A stretch of 64,000 nt of DNA from an uncultured Oscillibacter sp. (GCA_947365245.1 CANAWG010000004.1:1-64000); one strand, 5' to 3'; counted from the first letter of the stretch, positions 16,989-26,704 are shown. Numbers and translations are program-made. Notes: generated by a model not told the origin, from the sequence alone.

Positions 16989-17854
16989 GATACTACGGCA
17001 GCGTGTACCGCCCGCCCTCCGAGGCGAGGAGCCTCATCGTCCAGGTGACCTACGGGTGCAGCCACAACACCTGCGCCTTTTGCAGCATGTACAAGGAAAA
17101 GCGCTTCGCCCTGCGGCCGCTGGAGGAGGTGCTGGAGGACTTCCGCCTGGCCCGGCAGGTCTACCGCCAGGTGGACAAGGTTTTCCTGGCGGACGGGGAC
17201 GCCCTGGTGCGGAAAGCCGATGAGCTGTACACCGTTTTGGACACCGTCCGGGAGCTGTTTCCGGAGTGCGGCCGGGTCACCTGTTACGCCTCCCCGGCCT
17301 CCATCCGCGTCCGGACGGAGGCGGAGCTGGGAAGGCTGCGGGAGAAAGGGCTGACCATGGTCTACATGGGCCTGGAGTCCGGCAGCGATGAGGTGCTGAC
17401 CCTGATGCGCAAGGGCCACACGGCTGCGGAGATTGTGGAGATGGGACAGAAAGTCCGAGGCAGCGGCATCGCGCTGTCCGTCACCGCCATCACGGGCCTG
17501 GGGGGCCCGGCGCTGCTGGAGCGCCACGCCCTGGACACCGCCGCCGCTTTCAACGCCATGAACCCGGAGTACATCGGGATGCTGACGCTGATGGTGGAGC
17601 CGGAGACGCCCCTGTATACTTGGGTTCAGGAGGGCAGCTTCCAGCTGCTGGAGCCGCCCCAGGTGCTGGAGGAGACGCGGCTGCTGGTGGAGCACCTGGA
17701 CAGCCCCGGCAGTGTGTTCCGCATGAACCACACCAGCAACTACCTCAGCCTCCGGGGGACGCTGAACCAGGATCGGGACACCATGCTGGCGGAGATCCAG
17801 CGTGCCGAGCACGATTTGAGCCGCCTGCGCCCGGAGTCCTGGCGGGGACTTTAA
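16985..17854 (+). CDS. radical SAM protein (YgiQ/HemN-like Elp3 fold)
   Basis: 289-aa radical SAM enzyme. The [4Fe-4S] motif is CSHNTCAFC, here CX4CX2C rather than the canonical CX3CX2C, within VQVTYGCSHNTCAFCSMYK. A GLESG motif for SAM binding is present (VYMGLESGSDEVL). Clostridial relatives are annotated only as radical SAM proteins with an Elp3-like domain. The start overlaps the stop of the aminotransferase (ATGA), implying translational coupling, but the reaction is unknown. Confidence 0.8.
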   Translation: MRYYGSVYRPPSEARSLIVQVTYGCSHNTCAFCSMYKEKRFALRPLEEVLEDFRLARQVYRQVDKVFLADGDALVRKADELYTVLDTVRELFPECGRVTCYASPASIRVRTEAELGRLREKGLTMVYMGLESGSDEVLTLMRKGHTAAEIVEMGQKVRGSGIALSVTAITGLGGPALLERHALDTAAAFNAMNPEYIGMLTLMVEPETPLYTWVQEGSFQLLEPPQVLEETRLLVEHLDSPGSVFRMNHTSNYLSLRGTLNQDRDTMLAEIQRAEHDLSRLRPESWRGL

Positions 17855-17897
17855 AAAGCGGCCGCCGTCTCGTATTACGAGGCGGCGGCCGCTTTTT
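17853..17897. terminator. bidirectional terminator between radical SAM gene and pyrI
   Basis: A run of A, an 11-bp GC stem GCGGCCGCCG/CGGCGGCCGC with extension CTCG/CGAG, then a run of T. It serves both converging transcripts. Confidence 0.92.
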
Positions 17898-17900
17898 CCG

Positions 17901-18326
17901 TCAGAACTTCTTGTCCATTTCGGTTTCGCAGTAGGCGCAGCGGTAGGTGTGCCGGTCGGGGTCGCTGAGGAGAAACACCGCGTCCAGCTGGGACTCCGCC
18001 ATGGTGATGCACCGGGGATTGTTGCAGCGGATGACGTTTACCAGTTTCTGCGGCAGCTCCAGGTGCTTTTTCTCCTTGAGCTGCCCGTCCCGGATGATGT
18101 TGACGGTGATGTTGGCGTCGATATAGCCCAGGACGTCCAGATCCAGATCCATGGGGGAGTCGATCTTGATGATGTCCTTTTTGCCTAAGTGGCGGCTGCG
18201 GGCGTTTTTGATGATGGCCACCTGGCAGTCCAGCTGGTCCAGGTGCAGGTGCCTGTAAATCTCCATGCTCCTGCCGGCCTGGATGTGGTCCAGGACCACG
18301 CCGTTGGAAATGCTGTCAATATTCAT
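17901..18326 (-). CDS. pyrI: aspartate carbamoyltransferase regulatory chain
   Basis: 141-aa regulatory subunit that binds CTP/ATP and joins the catalytic trimers into the dodecamer. The N-terminal nucleotide-binding domain includes VLDHIQAGR (11-19). The C-terminal zinc site is complete with C101, C106, C130 and C133 (CNNPRC...CAYC). It is the last gene of the pyr operon, 15 bases after pyrB. A PyrI-dependent enzyme means allosteric feedback by nucleotides. Confidence 0.95.
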   Translation of the reverse strand: MNIDSISNGVVLDHIQAGRSMEIYRHLHLDQLDCQVAIIKNARSRHLGKKDIIKIDSPMDLDLDVLGYIDANITVNIIRDGQLKEKKHLELPQKLVNVIRCNNPRCITMAESQLDAVFLLSDPDRHTYRCAYCETEMDKKF

Positions 18327-18341
18327 TCTGTAATCTCCTCC

Positions 18342-19262
18342 TCAGACATGGATGTCCAGCAGCTTCAAAATCAGCGCCATGCGGATGAACTTGCCGTTTT
18401 TCACCTGTCTCCAGTAGGCGGCCCGGGGGTCCCGGTCCACGCTGACGGCGATTTCGTTGACACGGGGCAGGGGGTGGAGGATGGAGAGAGTCTCCTTGGC
18501 GTTTTGCAGCTTCTCCGGCGTCAGGATATAGCTGTCTTTCAGCCGCAGGTAGTCCTCCTCGTTGAAAAACCGCTCTTTCTGGACCCGGGTCATATACAGG
18601 ATGTCCAGCTGGGGGATGACGGACTCCAGATCCGTGGTCTGGGTGTAGGGGATGCCCTTGGACTTGAGGGACTGCTCCTTGACGTACCGGGGCAGCTTCA
18701 GCTCCTCCGGGGAGATCAGCACGTAGTTGATATTTCCGTACCGGCTGAGGGCGTTCACCAGGGAGTGGACGGTGCGGCCGAACTTCAAATCGCCGCAGAA
18801 GCCCACGGTGAAGCCGTCCAGCCGGCCCTTTTCCCGGTGGATGGTCAAAAGATCCGTCAGGGTCTGGGTGGGGTGGTTGTGGCCGCCGTCCCCGGCGTTG
18901 ATGATGGGAACCTCCGAGAACTGGGCGGCGGCGTAGGGCGCGCCCTCCTTGGGGTGGCGCATGGCGATGATGTCGGCGTAGCAGCTGACGGTGTGGACGG
19001 TGTCGCCCACGGTCTCGCCCTTGGCGGTGGAGCTGGAATTGGCCTCGGAGAAGCCCAGCACGCTTCCTCCCAGGGCCAGCATGGCGGACTCAAAGGAGAG
19101 GCGGGTGCGGGTGGAGGGCTCGAAGAAGAGGGTGGCCAGCTGCTTGTGGGCGCAGGCGCTTTGGTACTTGGCGGGGTTTGCGATGATGTCCTCCGCCGTG
19201 GCAATGAGTTCGTCGATCTCCGCAACGGTGAGGTCGATGACGTCGATGATGTTTCTGGGCAT
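18342..19262 (-). CDS. pyrB: aspartate carbamoyltransferase catalytic chain
   Basis: 306 aa, the second step of UMP synthesis (carbamoyl phosphate plus aspartate). The carbamoyl phosphate motif is [13 protein letters not shown] with STRTR at 50-54, and HPLPRVNEI binds aspartate near residue 265. Length and paired pyrI indicate the class B (E. coli-like) enzyme. GGAGG precedes the ATG. A 125-bp palindromic element separates it from pyrE, the only large gap in the operon. Confidence 0.97.
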   Translation of the reverse strand: MPRNIIDVIDLTVAEIDELIATAEDIIANPAKYQSACAHKQLATLFFEPSTRTRLSFESAMLALGGSVLGFSEANSSSTAKGETVGDTVHTVSCYADIIAMRHPKEGAPYAAAQFSEVPIINAGDGGHNHPTQTLTDLLTIHREKGRLDGFTVGFCGDLKFGRTVHSLVNALSRYGNINYVLISPEELKLPRYVKEQSLKSKGIPYTQTTDLESVIPQLDILYMTRVQKERFFNEEDYLRLKDSYILTPEKLQNAKETLSILHPLPRVNEIAVSVDRDPRAAYWRQVKNGKFIRMALILKLLDIHV

Positions 19263-19277
19263 AGGGGCCTCCGTTTG

Positions 19278-19402
19278 TTAAAAGTTTCGCCCGCCTTTTC
19301 AAAGGCGGCAGGGGTGCAGGGGGCGGCGCCCCCTGCCGGGGTCCAGGGGCAGCGCCCCTGAAAAGCGCCGCGGCGAAGCCGCCGGCGTCTTTGGACTTTT
19401 AA
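19278..19402. repeat. 125-bp palindromic repeat with terminal inverted repeats (MITE/REP-like)
   Basis: Terminal arms TTAAAAGT (19278-19285) and ACTTTTAA (19395-19402) flank a set of hairpins: CCGCCTTTT-C-AAAGGCGG, GCAGGGGGC-GGC-GCCCCCTGC, AGGGGC-AGC-GCCCCT and a GCCG-rich one. It fills the pyrE-pyrB gap inside a transcribed operon. GC-rich elements of this look are common between genes in related genomes, but the copy number here cannot be counted from one window. Confidence 0.75.
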
Positions 19403-19414
19403 GCTGTGATTCCG

Positions 19415-20050
19415 TCACCCGATCCAGCTCTCGTCGGAGGGATCCGCCCGGAACTTCTTCAGCCGTTCGATGTCCTCCGGCCGGATGGCACCCTCCTGGG
19501 CGGCCACCTCGCACACCGTGTCGAAGTTGGAGAGACTGTAATTTGTCACGTTGGCCGCCGCCAGGCGGTCCAGACCTTTCTGGAGGCCGTAGGTGAAGAT
19601 GGACACGACGCCCAGCACCTCCGCTCCGGCCTGGCGCAGGGCCTCCACCACCTCGATGCAGCTCCCCGCCGTGGAGATCAGGTCCTCCACCACCACCACT
19701 TTCTGGCCCGGCTCCAGCTTTCCCTCGATGCGGTTCTGGCGGCCGTGGTCCTTGCTGCCGGAGCGGACATAGCCCATGGGCAGCCCCATGAGATGGCCCA
19801 CGATGGCGGCGTGGGCGATGCCGGCGGTGGAGGTGCCCATGAGGACCTCCACCGTGGGATAGTGGTTGCAGATGAGCTCCACCAGTCCCTCCTCCACGTG
19901 GGTGCGCACGGCGGGGGCGGTGAGGGTGAGGCGGTTGTCGCAGTAGATGGGACTCTTGATGCCGCTGGCCCAGGTGAAGGGCTCGTCGGGCCGGAGAAAG
20001 ACCGCTCCGATGGAGAGCAGGTCATGGGCGATGGTGTGCTTGAGACTCAT
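19415..20050 (-). CDS. pyrE: orotate phosphoribosyltransferase
   Basis: 211 aa; joins orotate to PRPP to make OMP. The PRPP motif [13 protein letters not shown] is at about 117-129, and the flexible loop region [11 protein letters not shown] contains the conserved Lys-x-x-x-Arg residues. GGAG lies 11 bases before the start. It follows pyrF by 53 bases, giving consecutive steps pyrE and pyrF side by side. Confidence 0.95.
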   Translation of the reverse strand: MSLKHTIAHDLLSIGAVFLRPDEPFTWASGIKSPIYCDNRLTLTAPAVRTHVEEGLVELICNHYPTVEVLMGTSTAGIAHAAIVGHLMGLPMGYVRSGSKDHGRQNRIEGKLEPGQKVVVVEDLISTAGSCIEVVEALRQAGAEVLGVVSIFTYGLQKGLDRLAAANVTNYSLSNFDTVCEVAAQEGAIRPEDIERLKKFRADPSDESWIG

Positions 20051-20103
20051 AGAAAAAACGCTCCTTTCAGGCGGAAATTACAACGTTGGGGCGGGGGAGA
20101 GAG

Positions 20104-20805
20104 TCAGCCCGCAAACTCCCTCACGGCCCGGCGGTAGGCCTCCACCGGGTCCGGGGCCTGGGTGATGGGGCGGCCCATGACGATGTAGTCGCAGCCGCTC
20201 TTCCCGGCCCGCTCCGGCGTCATGATCCGCTTCTGGTCGCCCGCGTCGCCGCCGGCGAAGCGGATGCCGGGGGTGACGGTGCAGAACGCCGCCCCGCAGC
20301 GCTCTTTCACAAGGGCCGCCTCCAGAGGAGAGCAGACCACGCCGTCCAGGCCGCACCGGGCGGCGTTCTGGGCGTAGGAGAGCACCGCCTCCGCCATGGG
20401 GGTGTCGATCAAAAGCTCATGTTTCAGCGCCCCGGCGTCGGTGGAGGTCAGCTGGGTGACGGCGATGAGGAGAGGCCGGGTTCCGTCGGGCCGGGTGAGG
20501 CCCTCCAGCGCCGCCCTCATCATCTCCGACGCCCCGGCGGCGTGGAGGTTCACCATGTCCGCGTCCAGCTTGGAGAGGACGGACATGGCCCGTTTGACGG
20601 TGTTGGGGATGTCGTGGAGCTTCAGGTCCAGAAAGATCCGGTGACCCCGGGCTTTCATCTCCCGGACGATGTCCGGCCCCTGGGCGTAATAGAGCTCCAT
20701 GCCGATCTTCACAAAGGGCTTCTCTCCGGCGGGAAATAAATCCAGAAAGGCCAGGGTCTCCTCCCGGGTGGGGAAATCCAGGGCGATAATCACGTCTTTA
20801 GCCAT
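20104..20805 (-). CDS. pyrF: orotidine 5'-phosphate decarboxylase
   Basis: 233 aa, final step to UMP. The N-terminus IIALDFPT and the catalytic segment [11 protein letters not shown] (Asp-x-Lys-x-x-Asp) are clear. The C-terminal phosphate loop is VMGRPIT. The gene overlaps pyrD by 8 bases and has AGGAGG upstream. Confidence 0.96.
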   Translation of the reverse strand: MAKDVIIALDFPTREETLAFLDLFPAGEKPFVKIGMELYYAQGPDIVREMKARGHRIFLDLKLHDIPNTVKRAMSVLSKLDADMVNLHAAGASEMMRAALEGLTRPDGTRPLLIAVTQLTSTDAGALKHELLIDTPMAEAVLSYAQNAARCGLDGVVCSPLEAALVKERCGAAFCTVTPGIRFAGGDAGDQKRIMTPERAGKSGCDYIVMGRPITQAPDPVEAYRRAVREFAG

Positions 20806-21712
20806 GGTGGGCGCCTCCTGTCAGTTGAGAGATTTTATCGACGCCCAGGCGTTCACACACGCCGGGCAGGTCTTCGATGATGGTCTTACAGACGCAGGGA
20901 TCTTTCAGATTGGCGGCCCCCACCTCCACGGCGGCGGCCCCCGCCAGCATCATCTCCGCCGCGGTCTCGGCGCTGTCCACGCCGCCGCAGCCGATAATGG
21001 GAATCTTCACCGCCTCGTACACGTCCCACACCATCCGCACCGCCACGGGAAAGACGGCGGGGCCGGAGAGGCCCCCGGTGCGGTTGGCGAGCACCGGGCG
21101 GCGGGTGTTCAGGTCGATGCGCATCCCCAGCAGGGTGTTGATGAGGCACACGCCGTCGGCCCCAGCCTCCTCGCAGGCCCGGGCGATCTCCGCGATGTCG
21201 GTGACGTTGGGAGTCAGCTTCATGAAGACGGGCTTTTTCGTTACCGCCCGCACCGCCCGGGTGACGGCCGCGGCGGACTGGGGGTCGCAGCCGAAGTTCT
21301 TCCCCCCGGCGTGGACGTTGGGGCAGGAGATGTTCACCTCCAGGATGGCCGCCTGGTCCACGTCGTTGAGCTTCCGGCAGTTCTCCGCGTACTCCTCCAG
21401 CGTGAAGCCCCCCACGTTGGCGATCACCGGCCCGTGAAAGATCCTGGCGATGTTGGGGACCTCCTCCGCGATCACCGCGTCGATGCCGGGGTTCTGGAGG
21501 CCCACGGCGTTCAGCATCCCGCCCGCCGTCTCGGCGATGCGGGGCTGGGGGTTGCCATCCCGGGGGGCGGCGGTGGTGCCCTTCCAGGAGAAGGACCCCA
21601 GGATGTCCAGATCATAGATTTCGGCGAACTCCCGGCCGTAGCCGAACGTGCCGGAGGCGGGGATGACGGGGTTTTTCAGCGTCACGCCCGCAAGGTTGAC
21701 GCTCAGGTCCAT
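20798..21712 (-). CDS. pyrD: dihydroorotate dehydrogenase B, catalytic subunit
   Basis: 304-aa class 1B enzyme, NAD-linked through PyrK. The N-terminus [21 protein letters not shown] is typical of the family. The active-site Cys lies in EVNISCPNV (class 1 uses Cys as base), and the FMN site in [10 protein letters not shown]. The start at 21712 follows AAAGGAGG. It overlaps pyrK by 10 bases, as expected for a heterotetramer. Confidence 0.95.
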   Translation of the reverse strand: MDLSVNLAGVTLKNPVIPASGTFGYGREFAEIYDLDILGSFSWKGTTAAPRDGNPQPRIAETAGGMLNAVGLQNPGIDAVIAEEVPNIARIFHGPVIANVGGFTLEEYAENCRKLNDVDQAAILEVNISCPNVHAGGKNFGCDPQSAAAVTRAVRAVTKKPVFMKLTPNVTDIAEIARACEEAGADGVCLINTLLGMRIDLNTRRPVLANRTGGLSGPAVFPVAVRMVWDVYEAVKIPIIGCGGVDSAETAAEMMLAGAAAVEVGAANLKDPCVCKTIIEDLPGVCERLGVDKISQLTGGAHHG

Positions 21713-22449
21713 ACAATTTCCTCCTTTCGGAAGACGGGGCCGTCCTTGCAGACCCGCCGGGGGCCCTTTATCGTGGGGATGGAGCACCCCACGCAGGCCC
21801 CGAAGCCGCAGGCCATCCGGGCCTCAAAGCTGAACTGTCCGCCGGTGACGCCGGGGTGGCTGTGGACGGCCTTCAGCATGGGCGTGGGCCCGCAGGCGAG
21901 GACGTAAGTCTCCCCGGAAAAGGCGCTCAGCACGTCGGTGACGAAGCCCTTTGTGCCGAAGCTGCCGTCCTCCGTGGCCGCCTGGACCTCCAGGCCCAGG
22001 GCGGCGAACTCCTCCAAATAAAAGGCGTCCCTTTCAGAGCGGAAGCCCAGCACCACGGCGGGCCGCCGCCCGGATTCCAGCATCCGCTTCGCCAGGCCGT
22101 ACAGCGGGGCGATGCCGATGCCGCCGCCCACCAGCACAGGGCTGGGTCCCGTGGTCTCGGGGCGGAAATCAAAGCCGCTGCCAAGGCCCGAGAGCACGTC
22201 CAGCTCCGTGCCCGGGGCCATGCGGACCAGGTTTCTGGTGCCCTCCCCCGCCTCCTTTACCAGCAGGACCAGGCGGTCTTCCTCCCAGTCGCAGATGGAG
22301 ATGGGCCGGCGGAGAAACTTCTCCGGCAGGGCGAGATTCACGAACTGCCCCGGCGCGGTGACGGCGGAGGTGTCCCCGGTGAGGACCAGCTCCCACACGT
22401 CCCGGGTGAGCCGGCGCGTGCGCGCAACGGTAAAGCTTGACTGCTTCAC
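21703..22449 (-). CDS. pyrK: dihydroorotate dehydrogenase B, electron transfer subunit
   Basis: 248-aa FAD and 2Fe-2S protein that passes electrons from PyrD to NAD+. The FAD motif is RRPISICDW, the NAD site VLVGGGIGIAPLYGLA, and the 2Fe-2S cysteines lie in MACGFGACVGC...RRVCKDG near the C-terminus. It overlaps pyrC by 4 bases. Confidence 0.95.
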   Translation of the reverse strand: MKQSSFTVARTRRLTRDVWELVLTGDTSAVTAPGQFVNLALPEKFLRRPISICDWEEDRLVLLVKEAGEGTRNLVRMAPGTELDVLSGLGSGFDFRPETTGPSPVLVGGGIGIAPLYGLAKRMLESGRRPAVVLGFRSERDAFYLEEFAALGLEVQAATEDGSFGTKGFVTDVLSAFSGETYVLACGPTPMLKAVHSHPGVTGGQFSFEARMACGFGACVGCSIPTIKGPRRVCKDGPVFRKEEIVWT

Positions 22450-23738
22450 AGCGTCACCTCCTCTGGATTTTGCAGGTCATGGTACACGATCTCCCCGCCG
22501 CAGAGGGTCAGGGCCACGGCGGCGGAGACGCCCCAGCCGTCAAAGGGCGTGGAGCGGCCCAGAGACCGGAAAGCGCCGCTGTCGATGACGTGGGGCCGGT
22601 TCAGGTCCAGCACCGTCAGGTCGGCGATCTGCCCCGCCTCTATGGTTCCCCCCGGCAGGCCGAAGATGCGCCGGGGGTTGACGCACAGGGCGTTCAGAAG
22701 CGTCTCGAAGGGGATGACGCCGGTCTCCACCAGGTTGGTGTACAGCACCGGGAAAGCGCACTCCAATCCCACGATGCCGTTGAGGCTGCCCCGGAGGCCC
22801 CCGGCTTTCTCCTCCGCGGAGTGGGGGGCGTGGTCTGTCGCGACGCAGTCCACGGTGCCGTCCAAAAGGCCCTCCACCAGGGCGTCCCGGTCCGCGGTAG
22901 AGCGGATGGGGGGATTCATGCGGAAGCGGCCCTCGTCCAGCAGGTCCTCGTCGCAGAGGAGCAGGTAGTGGGGCCCGGTCTCGCAGGTGACGGGGAGGCC
23001 CTCCGCCTTGGCGGCGCGGACCAGCGCCACGCTCTCTTTCGTGGAGATGTGGCAGACGTGGTAGCGGCAGCCGGTCTCCCGCACCAGCTGGATGTCCCGC
23101 TCCACCTGCCGCCACTCGCTGGCGGGGTCATTGCCGGGGAGGCCGCGGGCGTGGGCGAACGCACCGTCGTGGACGCACCAGCCCTTTGCCAAAAGGCTCT
23201 CGTCCTCGCAGTGGGCCACGATGGGCCGGTCCAGCTTCCTTGCCAGCACCATGGCATCGCGCATCATCGCCTCCGACTGGACGCCCCGGCCGTCGTCGGA
23301 GAAGCCGACGACGCGGGGGGCCAGACCGGCCATGTCTGAGAGAGCGCCGCCCTGTTCTCCCCGGGTGACGGCCCCGTAGGGATAGACCCGGACACAGGCG
23401 GTCCGCTCAATGGCCTTCAGCTGGGGCTGGAGATTCTCCGGGCAGTCCGGCACCGGCTTCAGATTGGGCATGGCGCACACCGCCGTATAGCCCCCTGCCG
23501 CCGCCGCGGCGGTGCCGGAGGCAATCGTCTCCTTATAAGAAAAACCAGGCTCTCGAAGATGGACGTGGACATCAACGAAACCTGGAACCAGACAGCGGTT
23601 ATGCAGTTCAATGACGGAAAAGCCTTCCTTTGGAGAGGAGGGGGAGACGGAAACAATACGGCCGTCGGAGACGGCGACGTCCAGATTCTCAAAGCGCCCG
23701 TCCAAAAAGACGGTCCCGCCGGTCAGCAGCAGATTCAT
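22446..23738 (-). CDS. pyrC: dihydroorotase
   Basis: 430-aa class I dihydroorotase that closes carbamoyl aspartate to dihydroorotate. Zinc ligands H58 and H60 are in DVHVHLREPG. Other ligands follow in VAHCEDE and CHISTKES, and the catalytic Asp in ATDHAPHS. It is the first gene of the seven-gene pyr operon with a consensus promoter at 23779-23807. carAB and pyrR are not in the window. Confidence 0.96.
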   Translation of the reverse strand: MNLLLTGGTVFLDGRFENLDVAVSDGRIVSVSPSSPKEGFSVIELHNRCLVPGFVDVHVHLREPGFSYKETIASGTAAAAAGGYTAVCAMPNLKPVPDCPENLQPQLKAIERTACVRVYPYGAVTRGEQGGALSDMAGLAPRVVGFSDDGRGVQSEAMMRDAMVLARKLDRPIVAHCEDESLLAKGWCVHDGAFAHARGLPGNDPASEWRQVERDIQLVRETGCRYHVCHISTKESVALVRAAKAEGLPVTCETGPHYLLLCDEDLLDEGRFRMNPPIRSTADRDALVEGLLDGTVDCVATDHAPHSAEEKAGGLRGSLNGIVGLECAFPVLYTNLVETGVIPFETLLNALCVNPRRIFGLPGGTIEAGQIADLTVLDLNRPHVIDSGAFRSLGRSTPFDGWGVSAAVALTLCGGEIVYHDLQNPEEVTL

Positions 23739-23778
23739 AGGCGGACTCCTTCCTGTGTGTTCTCTTGCCTAAAAGAGC

Positions 23779-23807
23779 ATACTACCGGATGGAGGCGGGA
23801 TTGTCAA
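23779..23807 (-). promoter_or_regulatory. pyr operon promoter
   Basis: On the minus strand: TTGACA, 17-bp spacer, TAGTAT. Transcription would start near 23772, giving a leader of only ~35 bases. That is too short for a PyrR attenuator, although it holds a small CTCTT/AAGAG hairpin. Confidence 0.8.
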
Positions 23808-23853
23808 CACTTTCCGCCGCAGAATCTTTCCCGGTCATCCTGCGCGATTTTTG

Positions 23854-23882
23854 TTGCAAATTTCCAAAGAAGTTGATATAAT
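23854..23882 (+). promoter_or_regulatory. chemoreceptor gene promoter
   Basis: TTGCAA (23854-23859), 17 bases, TATAAT (23877-23882). It is divergent from the pyr promoter and has a ~100-base leader. Confidence 0.8.
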
Positions 23883-23991
23883 CACATTGATACTCATTTT
23901 CGCGCCGACGGTCAGTCCGCCCGTGACAGGGGTGCAGAGGGATGCTTCCGGGGAGCGGTATCGATTTTTGGATGAGAAAGGATGTCCGATT

Positions 23992-25659
23992 ATGCGTAAG
24001 AGCATCAACAAGATGGTTGGGTACCGAGTGGCGGCGGCGCTGCTCTCCGTGGTGCTGTTCAGCGTGGTCACAACGGTCAACATCATGCGGATCAAGGGGG
24101 CTGAGGCGGACAACGCCCAGGCGGTCACCCTGTTGAACCGAGCCCAGACCGCCGAGGCCGCCCACTACAAGTGGTCCAGCGGTCTCAGCAACGCCCTGTA
24201 CGCCGGCAAGGAGTTCACCGGCAGCATCGACCCCACCACCTGCGTCCTGGGCAAGTGGCTCTACGGCGAGGCGGGCACGGAGAGCGAGACGATCCTTGCT
24301 CTCCGGGATCAGATGGAGCCGCTGCACAAGGCCCTCCACGGGTCCGCCACAGAGGTACTGGATACGCTGAAGACCGATCCCGCCCGGGCCCAGGCCTACT
24401 ACCAGGAGACCATCCAGGCCAACCTCACCACGCTGGTGGGGCTGCTGGAGCAGGTGGTGGAGGAGGCCTCCGCCATCAGCGCGGAGAACATGGCCAAGGT
24501 GGAGCACATCACACTGACGATGAACATCGTCTGCCTGATCTGCCTGGTGCTGGCCCTGGCGTGCCTTTTGAGCCTGGTGCAGTATGTCCTGCGCAGGGTG
24601 GTGAAGCCCATCCTGGAGATCACCCGGAACACCGAGCCCCTGCAGGAGGGCCGGCTGGACCTGCAGATGGGCCAGTACGGCAACAACGAGCTGGGAGACC
24701 TGGCCGCGACCCTGGAGAAGTCCATGGCCCAGGTCCACGGCTATGTGCAGGATCTGAATGCCGTCATGGGCCAGCTGTCCCAGGGCAATTTCGACGTGCA
24801 TACCTCCGTGCCCTACATCGGGGACTTCAAGTCCATTGAAAACTCCCTCAACAGCTTTACCGCCACCATCTCCGCCGCCCTGGGCAAGATCAGCCAGGCG
24901 CAGGGGCGGGTGTCCAGCAACGCCGACCAGCTCTCCAGCGGCGCCCAGGCTCTGGCCCAGGGCGCTACGGAGCAGGCCAGCGCCGTGGAAGAGCTGTACG
25001 CCACGGTGGACGACCTCTCCAAGAACGCGGCCCAGAATGTGAAGATCACCGCCTCCGCCCAGGAGAACGCCCGCCTCACCGGCGAGCAGGTCACTGTCTC
25101 CAGCCATCAGATGGAGCAGATGGTCTCCGCCATGGCGGACATCACCGGCGCCTCTGAGCAGATCAGCAAGATCATCTCCACCATTGAGGACATCGCGTTC
25201 CAGACCAACATCCTGGCCCTGAACGCCGCCGTGGAGGCCGCCCGGGCCGGCAGCGCCGGCAAGGGCTTCGCCGTGGTGGCCGACGAGGTGCGGAATCTGG
25301 CCGCCAAGTCCGACCAGGCCGCCAAGGCCACCAAGGACCTCATCGACAACTCCGTCCAGGCCACGGAGCGGGGCAGCCGGATCGTGGAGGACGTCTCCGC
25401 CACGCTGAAAAAGACCCTGGAGCTGGTGGTGCAGTCCAACGCCGCCATCGGCGAGATCGCCCAGGCGGTGGAGGGCGAGGCGGAGTCCATTGCCCAGGTC
25501 ACCGAGGGCATCGGCCAGATCTCCGCCGTGGTCCAGACCAACTCCGCCAGCAGTCAGGAGTCGGCCGCCGTCAGCACGGAGCTGTTTGAGCAGGTCCACA
25601 AGCTGGAGGCGGAGACCAGGCGCTTTAAGCTCCGGGCGGACAGCGCCGCTGCCTATTGA
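23992..25659 (+). CDS. methyl-accepting chemotaxis protein with extracytoplasmic CZB-like domain
   Basis: 555-aa chemoreceptor. Membrane segments lie at about 12-32 and 176-198. The loop between them carries a pattern like the chemoreceptor zinc-binding (CZB) domain: H58 with W61 (HYKW), C84 in CVLGKW, and H112/H116 in LHKALH, that is the three His and one Cys used for zinc. A HAMP segment follows (about 199-255), then the coiled-coil signalling domain with the conserved hairpin [18 protein letters not shown]. The start at 23992 follows GAAAGGA. It stands alone, away from other chemotaxis genes, and suggests a motile cell. Confidence 0.9.
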   Translation: MRKSINKMVGYRVAAALLSVVLFSVVTTVNIMRIKGAEADNAQAVTLLNRAQTAEAAHYKWSSGLSNALYAGKEFTGSIDPTTCVLGKWLYGEAGTESETILALRDQMEPLHKALHGSATEVLDTLKTDPARAQAYYQETIQANLTTLVGLLEQVVEEASAISAENMAKVEHITLTMNIVCLICLVLALACLLSLVQYVLRRVVKPILEITRNTEPLQEGRLDLQMGQYGNNELGDLAATLEKSMAQVHGYVQDLNAVMGQLSQGNFDVHTSVPYIGDFKSIENSLNSFTATISAALGKISQAQGRVSSNADQLSSGAQALAQGATEQASAVEELYATVDDLSKNAAQNVKITASAQENARLTGEQVTVSSHQMEQMVSAMADITGASEQISKIISTIEDIAFQTNILALNAAVEAARAGSAGKGFAVVADEVRNLAAKSDQAAKATKDLIDNSVQATERGSRIVEDVSATLKKTLELVVQSNAAIGEIAQAVEGEAESIAQVTEGIGQISAVVQTNSASSQESAAVSTELFEQVHKLEAETRRFKLRADSAAAY

Positions 25660-25681
25660 GGGCGTACATAGACAAGGAAAT

Positions 25682-25717
25682 GGGGGCCGCGCCTTTGACG
25701 CGGCCCCTGTCTTTTTT
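25682..25717 (+). terminator. chemoreceptor gene terminator
   Basis: GGGGCCGCG/CGCGGCCCC stem with a 7-base loop, followed by CTGTCTTTTTT. Confidence 0.9.
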
Positions 25718-25725
25718 CAGGCCTC

Positions 25726-25754
25726 TTGCTTAACGGGGCGGTTTGGAGTATACT
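25726..25754 (+). promoter_or_regulatory. promoter of the SdpI-like gene
   Basis: TTGCTT (25726-25731), 17 bases, TATACT (25749-25754). It begins right after the preceding terminator. Confidence 0.65.
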
Positions 25755-25759
25755 GTGCC

Positions 25760-25949
25760 GGTAAGCTGTGAAAAGGCTGATTCAATCAACGCGCGCAGGC
25801 TGCTCGGCATAATTGTCATCTGCCCAGGCGAAGAATCGCAGAAATCCCTTGGGCATTTCATGATTTTCTCACGAAGACAGGCGGAGATCAGGCCGGCGGA
25901 CCGTGCGCTGAGATTTATTCAGCGCCTCCCTAAAGAAAGGAGCTCCTGT
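25760..25949 (+). other. long untranslated leader of the SdpI-like gene
   Basis: About 190 bases between the promoter and the start codon. It is less GC-rich than its surroundings. One clear hairpin, GCGCTGA/TCAGCGC (near 25908-25928), lies just before the ribosome site. An in-frame upward extension exists, but the only good ribosome site (AAAGGAG) belongs to 25950. I see no known RNA family here. Confidence 0.4.
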
Positions 25950-26654
25950 ATGAGCGCTCGGAAACAGAACAAGGCCGTCTCCCCCCAGGCGGAGGCGGAG
26001 GCCGCCCGTCTCTTCGGCAAGCACGTCTCCAAGACCAAGGGGCGGCTGCTGCTGGCGGTGACGCTGGTGTGCTGTGCCCTGCCCGTGATCCTGGGACTGC
26101 GGCTGTGGACGGAGATTCCGGAGATCGTGGAGACCGGCCTCATCGGCGCGGGCGGCCAGGACGACTCCCTGCCCCGGTGGGCGGTGGTGTTCGTCCTGCC
26201 GGGGCTGATGTGCCTGCTGGACTTTTTGGCCCACTACCAGCTGCTGGCGAACCAGCGGCGCATGACCATGCCCAAGCCCTATGTGCGTCTGGTGGGCCGC
26301 TGGGGCTTTCCCATCATCTCCGTGCTGTTTTGCGGCGGCATGATGCTCCAGTCCGCCGGGCGGGCGTGGGATCTGCCCTTTGTGGCCCCCTGCGTCCTGG
26401 GACTGGTGCTGCTGCTCCTGGGCTCCCACCTGTGGGACTGCCCCCGGGACGCCAGGGTCTCCCTGGGCTTCGCCCTGGCGGGGCGGAGCGGGGCGGACTG
26501 GGACGCCGTCCACCGCTCCACCGGCGGCGCCTGGATGGCGGCGGGTCTGCTGGCCATCGCCGGCACCATGGCGGGACAGCCCTGGGCCGCCGCGGCCTGC
26601 GGTGTTTTGGCTCTGGCGGCTGCCGCGGTCCTGGTGGGACTGCGGGGACGGTAA
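25950..26654 (+). CDS. SdpI-like integral membrane protein
   Basis: 234 aa with a polar N-terminus to about residue 33, then six or so hydrophobic segments. Two parts resemble the SdpI family (immunity and signalling partner of the SdpC toxin in Bacillus): a DUF1648-like piece (IPEIVETGLIGAGGQDD then a membrane span), and near residues 160-205 GSHLWDCPRDARVSLG...DWDAVHRSTGG, matching the family pattern GN..P..R.N..LG...W...HR. No sdpC-like toxin or sdpR regulator adjoins it, so a general membrane-stress or housekeeping role is just as possible. Confidence 0.6.
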   Translation: MSARKQNKAVSPQAEAEAARLFGKHVSKTKGRLLLAVTLVCCALPVILGLRLWTEIPEIVETGLIGAGGQDDSLPRWAVVFVLPGLMCLLDFLAHYQLLANQRRMTMPKPYVRLVGRWGFPIISVLFCGGMMLQSAGRAWDLPFVAPCVLGLVLLLLGSHLWDCPRDARVSLGFALAGRSGADWDAVHRSTGGAWMAAGLLAIAGTMAGQPWAAAACGVLALAAAAVLVGLRGR

Positions 26655-26660
26655 GTGCAT

Positions 26661-26704
26661 AAAGCGAGGGCCCGGAGGCAGTGACCTCCGGGCCCTCGCT
26701 TTTG
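26661..26704. terminator. strong symmetric terminator
   Basis: A 19-bp near-perfect stem AAAGCGAGGGCCCGGAGG/CCTCCGGGCCCTCGCTTT, four-base loop, ending in TTTT. Confidence 0.9.
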
